Positions 8,674 to 16,801 of a stretch of DNA of 64,000 nt are shown here, piece after piece (position 1 is the first letter of the stretch; each line of letters begins with the position of its first letter). This stretch comes from Marinicella gelatinilytica (GTDB lineage Bacteria; Pseudomonadota; Gammaproteobacteria; Xanthomonadales; Marinicellaceae), in NCBI RefSeq assembly GCF_026410405.1, contig NZ_JAPMLN010000009.1:48362-112361 (forward strand). Reading direction: 5' to 3'. The position numbers were made by a program, and so were the translations under genes. The notes beneath the pieces were generated by a model. It was not told the DNA's origin and did no database searches. It saw only the letters and a list, made by a program, of their open reading frames with translations.

Positions 8674-10944
8674 TCAATCGGCTTTTTCTTCTTGTTGGTG
8701 ATGTTGTTTGACGTCGGTTTCAATGTTAAATGTTAATTTATCTTGATCGACGTCGACTTTAACTAAGCCGCCATTTTTTAACTTCCCAAACAAGATATCA
8801 TCCACCAGTGGTTTTTTCAGGTATTGGTCAATGGCACGTTGCATGGGTCTGGCACCCATATCTCGATCGTAGCCTTTGGCAACAAGCCAGCTGCGGGCAT
8901 TGGCACTGAGCTGGAATTTTATTCCGGGTTCGGTTAATAGATGCTCTAACTCAATCATCAATTTATCGACAATCCGTTCGATGTGGCTCGCTTCCAGATT
9001 TTGGAAGGGCACAATGGCATCCAGACGGTTTCTAAATTCGGGGGTAAATACCCGCTTGATTTCCAACATGGCATCACTGCTGTGATCTTGGTCTAAGAAG
9101 CCAAAGCTACTTTGGCTGTGTAAAGTGGCACCTGCGTTGGTGGTCATGACCACCATCACATGACGGAAATCGGTTTCACGGCCGTTGGAGTCGGTTAGTT
9201 TGCCATTGTCCATGACCTGTAAAAGAATATTCATGATATCCGGATGGGCTTTTTCAACTTCATCCAAAAGCACAATGGCATGTGGTGTTTGATGAACCTT
9301 ATCCGTCAATAAACCACCTTGTTCATGGCCCACGTAGCCGGGAGGGGCGCCAATTAATTTGGAAACCGAATGTGGCTCCATGTATTCCGACATATCAAAT
9401 CGAATCAGTTTAAGACCCAGATGATGGGCTAATTGTCGAACCACTTCGGTTTTGCCAACTCCTGTGGGACCGGCAAACAGTAAGTTGGCGACCGTTCGGT
9501 GATCACGATTTAAGCCGGCACGCGCCATTTTTATGGTGTCCGCTAAAATTTCAATGGCTTCATCCTGCCCAAAAATCACATGTTTCAAATTTCGTTTAAT
9601 GGATTTAAGGCGGTCAGTGTCTTGTTGATTTAAATCGGCCACCGGAATTTTAGCAATGGATGCCACCACCCGTCGGGCGTCGGCTGCTGAAATAGGTTGT
9701 TGTTGCAGTCCGTGAATACGCTGCCAGGCACCGGCTTCATCGATGACATCAATGGCTTTATCCGGTAAGAATTTGTCACTGATGTGCTTAGATGATAGTT
9801 TGACAGCTGCGGTGACCGCCTCATCTAAATAACTGACTTCATGAAAGTCTTCATAATAAGGTTGTAAGCCGCGTAAGATTTGAATGGCTTCTGTTTCAGA
9901 AGGTTCAGTGATGGTGACTTTTTGAAAACGTCTTGCCAGGGCGCGATCACGATCAAAAATGGTACGTACCTCGTCTTGGGTGGTGGCGCCGATACAACGT
10001 AAACTGCCTTTACTTAAGGCGGGTTTTAATAAATTCGACGCATCCAAGGAGCCGCCCGAGACCGCACCGGCACCGATGATGGTGTGAATTTCATCTATAA
10101 ACATGATGGCGTGGTCGATATCAGCAATGTATTTGATCACTGATTTAAGGCGTTTTTCGAAATCGCCACGGTATTTGGTACCGGCTAACAATGCACCTAA
10201 GTCCAGCGCAAATACTTGTGCATCCTGCATGACTTCAGGAACTTCACCTTTGACAATTTTTAATGCCAAGCCTTCTGCAATGGCGGTTTTTCCGACACCG
10301 GGCTCACCCACCAATAAAGGGTTATTTTTAGAACGTCTCATTAACACCTGAATGACACGTTCCACTTCCTGATCTCGGCCAATTAATGGGTCAATTTTAC
10401 TTTGTTGGGCTTTTTTGTTTAAGTTAACAAGAAAGCTTTTGCCACTATCAGGCTTTTTCTTGTCGGTGTCATCATTCTGACTGTCTTGCTGTTCAGTTAA
10501 AGACTGTTCGACCTCATCAAAGCCACCATGAGCAATGCTTCTAACCACATCGTAGCGTGATACACCTTGCTTGTTCAGTAAATAAACCACATGAGAATCG
10601 GATTCGTCAAACATCGCTACCAAAACGCGGTCACCTGTCACTTGACTGACTTCAGCCGATTGTGCGGAATAAATGGCCCGTTGTATGACCCGGCGAAAAG
10701 CCAGAGTCGGTTGGGTTTCAAAGTCCGTTTCCGCAGGTAAAATTTTGACATGCTGGGCAATCAACACTTGCAAGTCTTGTTCCAGTAAATGCAAATCTGC
10801 ACCGACCATTTTTAATACTTGCAGCGCTTGTTTGTTTTTTAGCAATGCCAGCATTAAATGTTCCATGGTCAACAATTCATGGCGTTTTTGCCGAGCGAGT
10901 GTGTATATTTCGCTGATATTCTGATCTAACTGACTGTCTAACAT
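8674..10944 (-). CDS. clpA: ATP-dependent Clp protease ATP-binding subunit ClpA
   Basis: Hexameric AAA+ unfoldase that feeds substrates to ClpP. 756 residues. The N-domain starts 'MLDSQLDQNISEIYTLARQ'. AAA domain 1 has Walker A GEPGVGKT at 213-220 and 'MFIDEIHTIIGAG'; AAA domain 2 has GPTGVGKT near 492-499 and 'VLLDEVEKAHPDI'. The 'IGAPPGYVGHEQGG' loop and the C-terminal 'MGARPMQRAIDQYLKKPL' are standard. It begins 1 base after clpS, so adaptor and unfoldase form an operon. Confidence 0.97.
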   Translation of the reverse strand: MLDSQLDQNISEIYTLARQKRHELLTMEHLMLALLKNKQALQVLKMVGADLHLLEQDLQVLIAQHVKILPAETDFETQPTLAFRRVIQRAIYSAQSAEVSQVTGDRVLVAMFDESDSHVVYLLNKQGVSRYDVVRSIAHGGFDEVEQSLTEQQDSQNDDTDKKKPDSGKSFLVNLNKKAQQSKIDPLIGRDQEVERVIQVLMRRSKNNPLLVGEPGVGKTAIAEGLALKIVKGEVPEVMQDAQVFALDLGALLAGTKYRGDFEKRLKSVIKYIADIDHAIMFIDEIHTIIGAGAVSGGSLDASNLLKPALSKGSLRCIGATTQDEVRTIFDRDRALARRFQKVTITEPSETEAIQILRGLQPYYEDFHEVSYLDEAVTAAVKLSSKHISDKFLPDKAIDVIDEAGAWQRIHGLQQQPISAADARRVVASIAKIPVADLNQQDTDRLKSIKRNLKHVIFGQDEAIEILADTIKMARAGLNRDHRTVANLLFAGPTGVGKTEVVRQLAHHLGLKLIRFDMSEYMEPHSVSKLIGAPPGYVGHEQGGLLTDKVHQTPHAIVLLDEVEKAHPDIMNILLQVMDNGKLTDSNGRETDFRHVMVVMTTNAGATLHSQSSFGFLDQDHSSDAMLEIKRVFTPEFRNRLDAIVPFQNLEASHIERIVDKLMIELEHLLTEPGIKFQLSANARSWLVAKGYDRDMGARPMQRAIDQYLKKPLVDDILFGKLKNGGLVKVDVDQDKLTFNIETDVKQHHQQEEKAD

Positions 10945-11265
10945 TTACACCACCTCACTGACACATAACAACGGATGCTCATGGTCGCGAGCATAATCGT
11001 TGACTATTGTGGTTTTGGTTTCCGCCACTTCATGGGTAAAAATACCACAAATACCTTGTCCTCGGGTATGCACATGCAGCATGATTTTGGTGGCTTGAGA
11101 TTCATCCATGTAGAAAAATTTGCGAAGAACTTCAATGACGAAATCCATCGGTGTAAAGTCATCATTGATGAGCATTACTTTGTACATTTTCGGGTCGTTA
11201 ATCTGGGATTCCAGTTGTTCCAGCAGATCAACGCCTTGTTGGGTTTTGTTTTGTTTGTTGGTCAT
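10945..11265 (-). CDS. clpS: ATP-dependent Clp protease adaptor ClpS
   Basis: 106-residue N-end-rule adaptor that delivers N-degron substrates to ClpA. The core '[20 protein letters not shown]' contains the conserved Asn-Asp-Asp and Asp pocket residues, and '[20 protein letters not shown]' the rest of the binding site. A disordered Gln/Lys-rich N-terminus of about 25 residues is usual. The start is at 11265 and it is immediately followed by clpA. Confidence 0.97.
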   Translation of the reverse strand: MTNKQNKTQQGVDLLEQLESQINDPKMYKVMLINDDFTPMDFVIEVLRKFFYMDESQATKIMLHVHTRGQGICGIFTHEVAETKTTIVNDYARDHEHPLLCVSEVV

Positions 11266-11420
11266 GGGTAGTTGTGTTTACTATTATTAACTCATAATAT
11301 CATGGTTGTCGACGCGCTTTTCAAGTCATCGTCTTAGATGTTCATTTTACATGAAGGCGCGTGAAAATTAAAAAAACTGATAATACATTGTTTTATCATC
11401 CTTTTTTCACATAATCACGA

Positions 11421-11426
11421 TAAAAT
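11421..11426 (+). promoter_or_regulatory. -10 element TAAAAT ending 7 bases before an ATG
   Basis: TAAAAT (11421-11426) lies 7 bases ahead of ATG 11433, so the predicted transcript start coincides with the start codon. No Shine-Dalgarno is visible. This is the third such arrangement in the first 12 kb. Confidence 0.4.
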
Positions 11427-11432
11427 GTGCTT

Positions 11433-12374
11433 ATGAAAAAAATAAAAGTTGCCATTAGCGCCTGTTTATTAGGCCAAGAAGTACGTTATAACGGCGGTCA
11501 TAAACACGCGCCGTTTTGTACCCAAGTATTATCCAAGTGGTTTGAGTACTTACCCATTTGCCCGGAAGTTGAAATTGGTATGGGTGTTCCACGCGAGCCA
11601 ATTCGTTTGGTCATGGAAGGTGATCAAGTACGGTCAAAAAATGTCGGTGACCACAGTCAAGATTACACAGATCAACTAACAGACTATGCCCACCAAAAGC
11701 TACCTGAGCTGGCTGATGTTTGTGGCTATATATTTATGCAAAAATCACCCAGTTGCGGCTTGTTTCGGGTGAAAGCTTATTTACCAACGGGTATGCCCCA
11801 TAATGAACCACAAACCGGTATTTACGCCAAAGTCATTGATGATGAATTGCCTTTATTGCCTAAAGAAGAGGCCGGCCGTCTTAATGATGTACACCTTCGT
11901 GAGAATTTTATTATTCGGGTGTTCGCCACAGATGCCTGGCGGCGAGAAGTGCTGAGTGACAACGCGCCAGGGGCACTGGTGGAATTTCATCGCCGCTATA
12001 AATTTTTACTACAAGCGCATTCCGAAGTGATGTACCGTGAACTGGGTCGATTAGTGGCCAGAGCCAATGAAGGTGAGAGCATTAGACGGGACTATTTTCA
12101 ATTATTCATGCAATGCCTGGCCAAACCCGCCAAAATAAAAAGCCATGTTAATGTGCTTTACCACTTATTGGGATTTTTTAAAAATAGCCTAAGCACTGAG
12201 GCCAAAGCCTCCATCATTAAAACCATAGAACAATATCAACAGCAAAAAGTCTTCCTGATGACACCACTCACCATGATGCGCCATTATGCTGAAGTCCATC
12301 ACATAAATTATTTATTAGAGCAAGTATATTTACAGCCCTATCCCAACGAATTGGGGTTGCAGAACCACATTTAA
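11433..12374 (+). CDS. DUF523 and DUF1722 domain protein (YbgA-like)
   Basis: 313 residues. The N-terminal DUF523 ('ISACLLGQEVRYNGGHKH', with 'PICPEVEIGMGVPREPIRL' and the 'KSPSCG' motif) covers about residues 5-150. The C-terminal DUF1722/YbgA covers about 190-305, ending in 'LEQVYLQPYPNELGLQNHI'. Conserved Cys and Glu residues in DUF523 suggest a metal or redox site, but the biochemical role is not established. From family knowledge, genes of this type often sit near photolyase and near the desaturase/DUF1365/CFA gene set that follows here at 14.6-22.5 kb, which hints at a light- or oxidant-response role. ATG 11433 is chosen over GTG 11427, which overlaps the -10. Confidence 0.85.
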   Translation: MKKIKVAISACLLGQEVRYNGGHKHAPFCTQVLSKWFEYLPICPEVEIGMGVPREPIRLVMEGDQVRSKNVGDHSQDYTDQLTDYAHQKLPELADVCGYIFMQKSPSCGLFRVKAYLPTGMPHNEPQTGIYAKVIDDELPLLPKEEAGRLNDVHLRENFIIRVFATDAWRREVLSDNAPGALVEFHRRYKFLLQAHSEVMYRELGRLVARANEGESIRRDYFQLFMQCLAKPAKIKSHVNVLYHLLGFFKNSLSTEAKASIIKTIEQYQQQKVFLMTPLTMMRHYAEVHHINYLLEQVYLQPYPNELGLQNHI

Positions 12375-12406
12375 GAAACATTTACCAAATATAAAAAGAG
12401 AGAGCT

Positions 12407-13753
12407 ATGAATCGATTGACAAAATTATTATTAAGTATTGTTGCGCTTGTTGCTTTTCAACAAGTTGGTGCCATTAGATTAAGTGATAATGACCAAGGCC
12501 AAGCTTTAATTTTCCCTTACTATTCTGTACAAAATGATTTACGCAGTACCATCACCATTCAAAATAACAGTAATCAATATAAGGCCATCTCAGTTGAGTT
12601 CAGGGAAGGCTTTAATGGTCAACCGGTTTTGCCATTCAATATATATTTATCACCACTAGAATCATGGTCGGGTCAATTGGTCTCGGCAACCTCTACATTT
12701 GGACCGCCTTATTCTGGTCAGGCCACCACTCATTTACTCAACTTTAATCAAGGCTGTGCTCCTTGGTTAAGTAACCCTCAAAAATTTTATCCATATGAAA
12801 TAGATAATGATCCGGCAATTAACAATTTGGTGCGGACCCAGACCGGCTTTATCCAAGTGTATGAAATGGGTGAAGTGACCGGCGACCATGCCAGTGCAAT
12901 TGATAATGATTGTGGTTTTATTGATGCTTCATGGAATGCAGGTGGACAATGGAGCTTGAATCCGAATATTGATATACAGCCGGCCACCGGTGGCCTCTCT
13001 GGCTCATTAGTAATCAAAAATATGGTTACTAATGATGATCTGAACTACCAAGCCATAGCGATTAATAATTTCCATGATTCCGGTGATTTTTTACATGGGT
13101 CATCTGGAAATATGTTGCTCATGGATGCCAACACATTAAGAAATCAATTAGAAATCAACAGCCAAGCTCAAGAGCATAACTGGCAAGCAGCCTATAAAGC
13201 TGCCAGTGCTCCCTTTGTGAGAACTCTATTGAGTGATCAGTTTATAAAAGATGCCGGTACCGATACTGAAGTTGTACTTACTTTTCCCACAAAAAATAAA
13301 TATGTTAATTATTATCAGCCAAACAGAGCGCCTTTTACCCAGGAATTCCAAAGCCAGGGCGCCTGTGAACTGGTTTCGGTTAGTACCTATGACAACAATG
13401 GTGTTTTAGAACCCCAAGTTAATCCACAAGTAGCGTCACTGTGTCGCAGTGTCAATGTACTGGGTTTTAATCATGCCAATTACAGCACAATGTCTTATTT
13501 ATTAGATCAGTATCACGGCTTAATCAACATTCAATCAGAATTAGGAACGGTGGAATTTGATTTCTCCCGTTTTGCCACCGCTGACGCCTTTGATACGGCG
13601 AATAGCAATGAACGCTATGTCTATTATGGTTTGCCGGTAATCGGTGTTGTCATGCATAAAGTTGAAGCCGGTGGTAATACTTCATTGACTATGCAGGAAA
13701 TGACGCCTTCACAGCGCATTGTTACCGACCTTATTTTTGGGAATGGTTTTTAA
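12407..13753 (+). CDS. Secreted protein of unknown function with D-L-I-F-x-N-G-F C-terminus
   Basis: 448 residues. The signal peptide 'LTKLLLSIVALVAFQQVGA' precedes 'IRLSDNDQGQALIFPYYSVQ', a start seen in a family of gammaproteobacterial secreted proteins without known function. Asn-rich, beta-looking, with single cysteines ('NQGCAPWL', 'DNDCGF', 'GACELV', 'SLCRSV') that could pair. It ends 'IVTDLIFGNGF', matching the end of the secreted protein at 6265-8139 (D-L-I-F-x-[DN]-[NG]-F). RBS GAGAGAG precedes the ATG by 5-6 bases. The shared tail may be a sorting or secretion signal; the type II secretion genes at the window's start are an obvious candidate route, but that is speculation. Confidence 0.75.
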   Translation: MNRLTKLLLSIVALVAFQQVGAIRLSDNDQGQALIFPYYSVQNDLRSTITIQNNSNQYKAISVEFREGFNGQPVLPFNIYLSPLESWSGQLVSATSTFGPPYSGQATTHLLNFNQGCAPWLSNPQKFYPYEIDNDPAINNLVRTQTGFIQVYEMGEVTGDHASAIDNDCGFIDASWNAGGQWSLNPNIDIQPATGGLSGSLVIKNMVTNDDLNYQAIAINNFHDSGDFLHGSSGNMLLMDANTLRNQLEINSQAQEHNWQAAYKAASAPFVRTLLSDQFIKDAGTDTEVVLTFPTKNKYVNYYQPNRAPFTQEFQSQGACELVSVSTYDNNGVLEPQVNPQVASLCRSVNVLGFNHANYSTMSYLLDQYHGLINIQSELGTVEFDFSRFATADAFDTANSNERYVYYGLPVIGVVMHKVEAGGNTSLTMQEMTPSQRIVTDLIFGNGF

Positions 13754-13933
13754 AATAGTTGTTTATTTAATTCGCAATCCGGCTTAATGTTGGCCGTTAA
13801 CACTTTATAAGTGCTGTCACATTATTTTAGTGGTTGCGATTAGTTTTGAAACTGGTTAATTTTTAACGTAAACTCTACTTTATTATACAGCCGATTTTTA
13901 TCGGATAATTTTAATTCACCCAAGTTTAATGCC

Positions 13934-14557
13934 ATGAAAAAAATAAAATTAAATCGTTACTTTTTGCTTCTGTTGTTTCTGCTTCTGTTAAGCGGGTGTG
14001 GTAAAAAAACGGTGACAAAAACAACCTATGATGACCTCTCCAATCACCATGAAATAAACCATATCGTGGTTTTGTCGATAGGTAATAAGAATAAGGCGGA
14101 AAGTATTCGGTTTGAAAATAAGCTGGCTAATGCCATCAATCAAAATGGTTTAAAAGCCACAAGTTTCCAGGCAAATCGAACACACGGTGATGATATCAGT
14201 GAGAAATCTGTTAAATCATTGGTTGATGAAATCGGCGCCGATGCAGTGCTTGTCACAAAGTTGGTATCGATTGAATATGACAGCAAGATTAAACCCGGTC
14301 GACCTGAAGTGATTAAAACACCGTTGAATCATGGCTTGAAGGCTGTTTTTCAGGAATATGAGGTGATTAACATTTACAATCCTGAGCAAGTGAAAATTAA
14401 AGCGGACGTGAAAATTAATGCCAGGCTGTTTTCTGCCAAGACAGAAAACATTGTATGGTCTGCTGACACCGCTACATTTAAAAGAGATGATAGTGATAAC
14501 GTCATCAATGATTTTATCAAATCAATCACCCATGAATTAATGAAAAAACTGCGTTAA
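13934..14557 (+). CDS. Putative lipoprotein of unknown function
   Basis: 207 residues. Lys-rich N-terminus, hydrophobic core of 12 residues rich in Leu and a lipobox 'LLSGC' give a type II signal peptide with Cys at about residue 22. The mature part has alternating strand/helix sequence: 'INHIVVLSIGNKNKAESIRFENKL', 'IGADAVLVTKLVSIEYD' and 'VKIKADVKINARLFSAKTENIVWSADTATF' (first and last quoted in part). This resembles small periplasmic domains in lipoproteins that partner membrane systems. No family is named with confidence. It is followed by a hairpin and convergent genes. Confidence 0.75.
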   Translation: MKKIKLNRYFLLLLFLLLLSGCGKKTVTKTTYDDLSNHHEINHIVVLSIGNKNKAESIRFENKLANAINQNGLKATSFQANRTHGDDISEKSVKSLVDEIGADAVLVTKLVSIEYDSKIKPGRPEVIKTPLNHGLKAVFQEYEVINIYNPEQVKIKADVKINARLFSAKTENIVWSADTATFKRDDSDNVINDFIKSITHELMKKLR

Positions 14558-14599
14558 GCACAGTATTCAGATTTTAGAACTAACTAAAAAGCCATGGAT

Positions 14600-14620
14600 C
14601 CCGACACATAGCCTGTCGGG
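14600..14620. terminator. Hairpin between convergent genes
   Basis: CCCGACA (14600-14606) and TGTCGGG (14614-14620) form a 7-bp GC-rich stem with a 7-base loop. There is no long T-run, so it is a possible weak terminator for the lipoprotein gene or for the opposite-strand operon. Confidence 0.45.
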
Positions 14621-14641
14621 GTTGGTGGTGATATCAATAAG

Positions 14642-15190
14642 TTATTTTTCATCAAAAGCTTGTTTTAGTGCCGGTAGCACCGGATCTGAGCCAAACCAGA
14701 TTCTCAAATAGTTATTTAAGATAAATGCATTGTTTGTGTTTTCAAGCAACTCGCTGTTTTTGAACAGTTTTAGACTGTTTTCGTGAATAATCACAAGGTC
14801 GTATATGTCACCGTCTTGGACATCTTGGTAGGCTTTATTAAATTCGTTGACAGCACCCTTTATGGCGGATTGGTTTTCTATTTTGAGGTTGCGTAAAAAA
14901 TATTCGGTGGCACTGCTGATGAAAAAATCACGTTTTATCGTTCTAAAATACCTGAAGCGCAGCAGTACCGGTGAAGCTGTCAGAATGTTTTGATTGTCTT
15001 GGCAATTATCCGTGAACCAGTCCACATCCACTATTTTGAAGATGAGACCTTTGCGCACCAGATGGTGGCCGCACTGTTGCCATTGCTGTGTATAAGCCAC
15101 TATTTCTTTGGACTGACTGTTGGGCTCAGTGGCGTGCGTAGCAAAACAGACAAATAAAAATGATACCAGTGTAATTGTTTTCGAACTCAT
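14642..15190 (-). CDS. Chalcone isomerase-like family protein (exported)
   Basis: 182 residues with a cleavable signal peptide ('ITLVSFLFVCFATHA'). The body matches the bacterial chalcone-isomerase-like fold: a 'CGHHLVRKGLIFKIVDVDW' opening (family pattern: strand, Gly-rich turn, Tyr/Asp-x-x-Trp), central helices, and the terminal 'NNYLRIWFGSDPVLPALKQA', which corresponds to the usual I-W-x-G-x-x-P-V-x-x-x-L-K end. From family knowledge, such genes recur beside DUF1365/CFA/DUF2878 lipid clusters. It is 5 bases downstream of the NTF2-like gene and diverges with it from the desaturase. Probably binds a lipid or fatty acid rather than acting on flavonoids; that is inference. Confidence 0.7.
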   Translation of the reverse strand: MSSKTITLVSFLFVCFATHATEPNSQSKEIVAYTQQWQQCGHHLVRKGLIFKIVDVDWFTDNCQDNQNILTASPVLLRFRYFRTIKRDFFISSATEYFLRNLKIENQSAIKGAVNEFNKAYQDVQDGDIYDLVIIHENSLKLFKNSELLENTNNAFILNNYLRIWFGSDPVLPALKQAFDEK

Positions 15191-15195
15191 CGATT

Positions 15196-15750
15196 TTAGA
15201 GTCTTTGTTTAATTTTGATTAAAAAACGACCAATGAAAGGCAAATGCTCATAAAACGCTTCGGCACTGTTCCAAAAGTCGTGCTGAAATGTGATTTGACC
15301 CTGTTCATTAAAACGGAGCTGACTGATACCCACTGATTCTGAACTGATGTCTTTGCCGACGGCAGTAAATGTCATGTGCATGCGCCAGCGAACGTAATAA
15401 TCACTGTCACTTTTAATGACCTCCAGAATGTCAACTTTGGAGTCCGCATTTTCAGTGGTCGAAGTTAAATATTGAATGAGTTCATCACGATGAGTGATGA
15501 CCTTAAATGTGTCATTAAAGTAAAGTTTTTCGGCATACACTGTGCGGATATTATCGGCTGTGGCTCCTTTAGACATGTCCGCAAAGATTCGCTGCATTTG
15601 CTCTTTGGCATCGGCCTGATGCGTTACGGACTGTTGCGCTAAGGCATCAAAATAAGCATGGAAACTGTGATCGGACTTATATCCCGAGGAGCGGGTGCAG
15701 GCATAGAGCACTAAGAAAATCAGTGCTAAAATTATTATAGCTTTAATCAC
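15196..15750 (-). CDS. SnoaL/NTF2-like protein with lipoprotein-type signal
   Basis: 184 residues. The N-terminus 'IILALIFLVLYACTRSSG' is a membrane anchor or lipobox (L-Y-A-C). The rest is an NTF2-like cone: 'FHAYFDALAQQ' helix, 'VYAEKLYFNDTFKVITHRDEL', 'VRWRMHMTFTAVGKD' and 'ISQLRFNEQGQITFQHDFW', a pattern typical of SnoaL-like nuclear transport factor 2 family proteins. Members are regularly found with the desaturase/DUF1365/CFA set. Likely a small lipid-binding or cyclase-like helper of the divergent operon. No signature residue pins down a reaction. Confidence 0.72.
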   Translation of the reverse strand: MIKAIIILALIFLVLYACTRSSGYKSDHSFHAYFDALAQQSVTHQADAKEQMQRIFADMSKGATADNIRTVYAEKLYFNDTFKVITHRDELIQYLTSTTENADSKVDILEVIKSDSDYYVRWRMHMTFTAVGKDISSESVGISQLRFNEQGQITFQHDFWNSAEAFYEHLPFIGRFLIKIKQRL

Positions 15751-15883
15751 AAGAATAACTCATTTTTAGAAACATCCATCATACCGTTGGCTGTGTCGAG
15801 TCCCTGTGAAAACCGAGATTCTTGGCTTCACATAGTTTTCACCTTCTAGACTTAAAATAGAGTTTTTAAAAATATTCATTTGA

Positions 15884-16801
15884 ATGAAAAAATTGTGGCT
15901 ACAATGGTTTGATAATCAACAAAATCAAGTGTCTTCACAAGACGCGGGAATTGCGTGGTCACGAATCTTGCCTTTTGTGTTTTTGCACTTGGCCTGTTTG
16001 TTGGTATTCTTTGTGCCTTTTACCGGTTTCGCATTATTGGTTTGTGGTTTATCCTATTTTGTCAGGATGTTTGCCATTACCGCTTTTTATCACCGATATT
16101 TCTCTCACAAATCTTTTAAAACCGGGCGAGTTACGCAGGCTGTTTTTGCTGGTTTAGGTGCCACGGCCACTCAGCGTGGACCTTTATGGTGGGCAGCCCA
16201 TCATCGTCATCATCACATTCATGCCGATACGGATCAAGACAGTCACAGCCCAAAGCATGGATTCTGGCACAGCCACATGGGGTGGTTCTTGCAATCTAAA
16301 AACTTCACCACCCAAGAAAAATACATCAAAGATTTGAGTCAATACCCTGAACTGCGGTTTATCGATCGCTATGACATTATTTTTCCCTTAGTCTACATGG
16401 TTCTGCTTTATGTTCTTGGTGAGGTTTTAGCTACTTTGTATCCTGCCTTAAAGACCGGTGGCTGGCAACTTGTTTTATGGGGTTATGTGGTTTCTACAGT
16501 GCTGTTGGCACATGTAACCTATGCCATCAATTCACTGGCGCATGTGTTTGGTAGTCGTGAATTTGATACCGGTGATAACAGCCGTAATAACTTCATTTTG
16601 GCTCTGCTAACCCTTGGTGAGGGATGGCACAATAACCATCATTGCTGTCCCGGGTCAGTGCGCCAGGGGTTTCGCTGGTGGCAAATTGATATCAGCTATT
16701 ATGGTTTGTGGTTAATGTCTAAAGTCGGTTTGATTTGGGATTTGAAAACCCCCAACGAAGTATTGTTGAATAAGAAAAGATTGAGTGAGGTGGTGTCGTG
16801 A
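15884..16801 (+). CDS. Membrane fatty acid desaturase (delta-9 type)
   Basis: 305 residues. Membrane-bound di-iron desaturase with all histidine clusters: HRYFSH (H-x4-H), HHRHHH (H-x-x-H-H) and the C-terminal HNNHH in 'EGWHNNHHCCPG'. Hydrophobic spans surround residues 28-60, 165-190 and 200-225. It introduces a cis double bond into acyl-CoA or acyl-lipid chains. It is the first gene of a tightly packed operon: the next gene begins at its stop codon. It could be the unsaturation step that feeds the downstream CFA-type methyltransferases. A TAAAAT -10 candidate lies at 15853-15858. Confidence 0.92.
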   Translation: MKKLWLQWFDNQQNQVSSQDAGIAWSRILPFVFLHLACLLVFFVPFTGFALLVCGLSYFVRMFAITAFYHRYFSHKSFKTGRVTQAVFAGLGATATQRGPLWWAAHHRHHHIHADTDQDSHSPKHGFWHSHMGWFLQSKNFTTQEKYIKDLSQYPELRFIDRYDIIFPLVYMVLLYVLGEVLATLYPALKTGGWQLVLWGYVVSTVLLAHVTYAINSLAHVFGSREFDTGDNSRNNFILALLTLGEGWHNNHHCCPGSVRQGFRWWQIDISYYGLWLMSKVGLIWDLKTPNEVLLNKKRLSEVVS

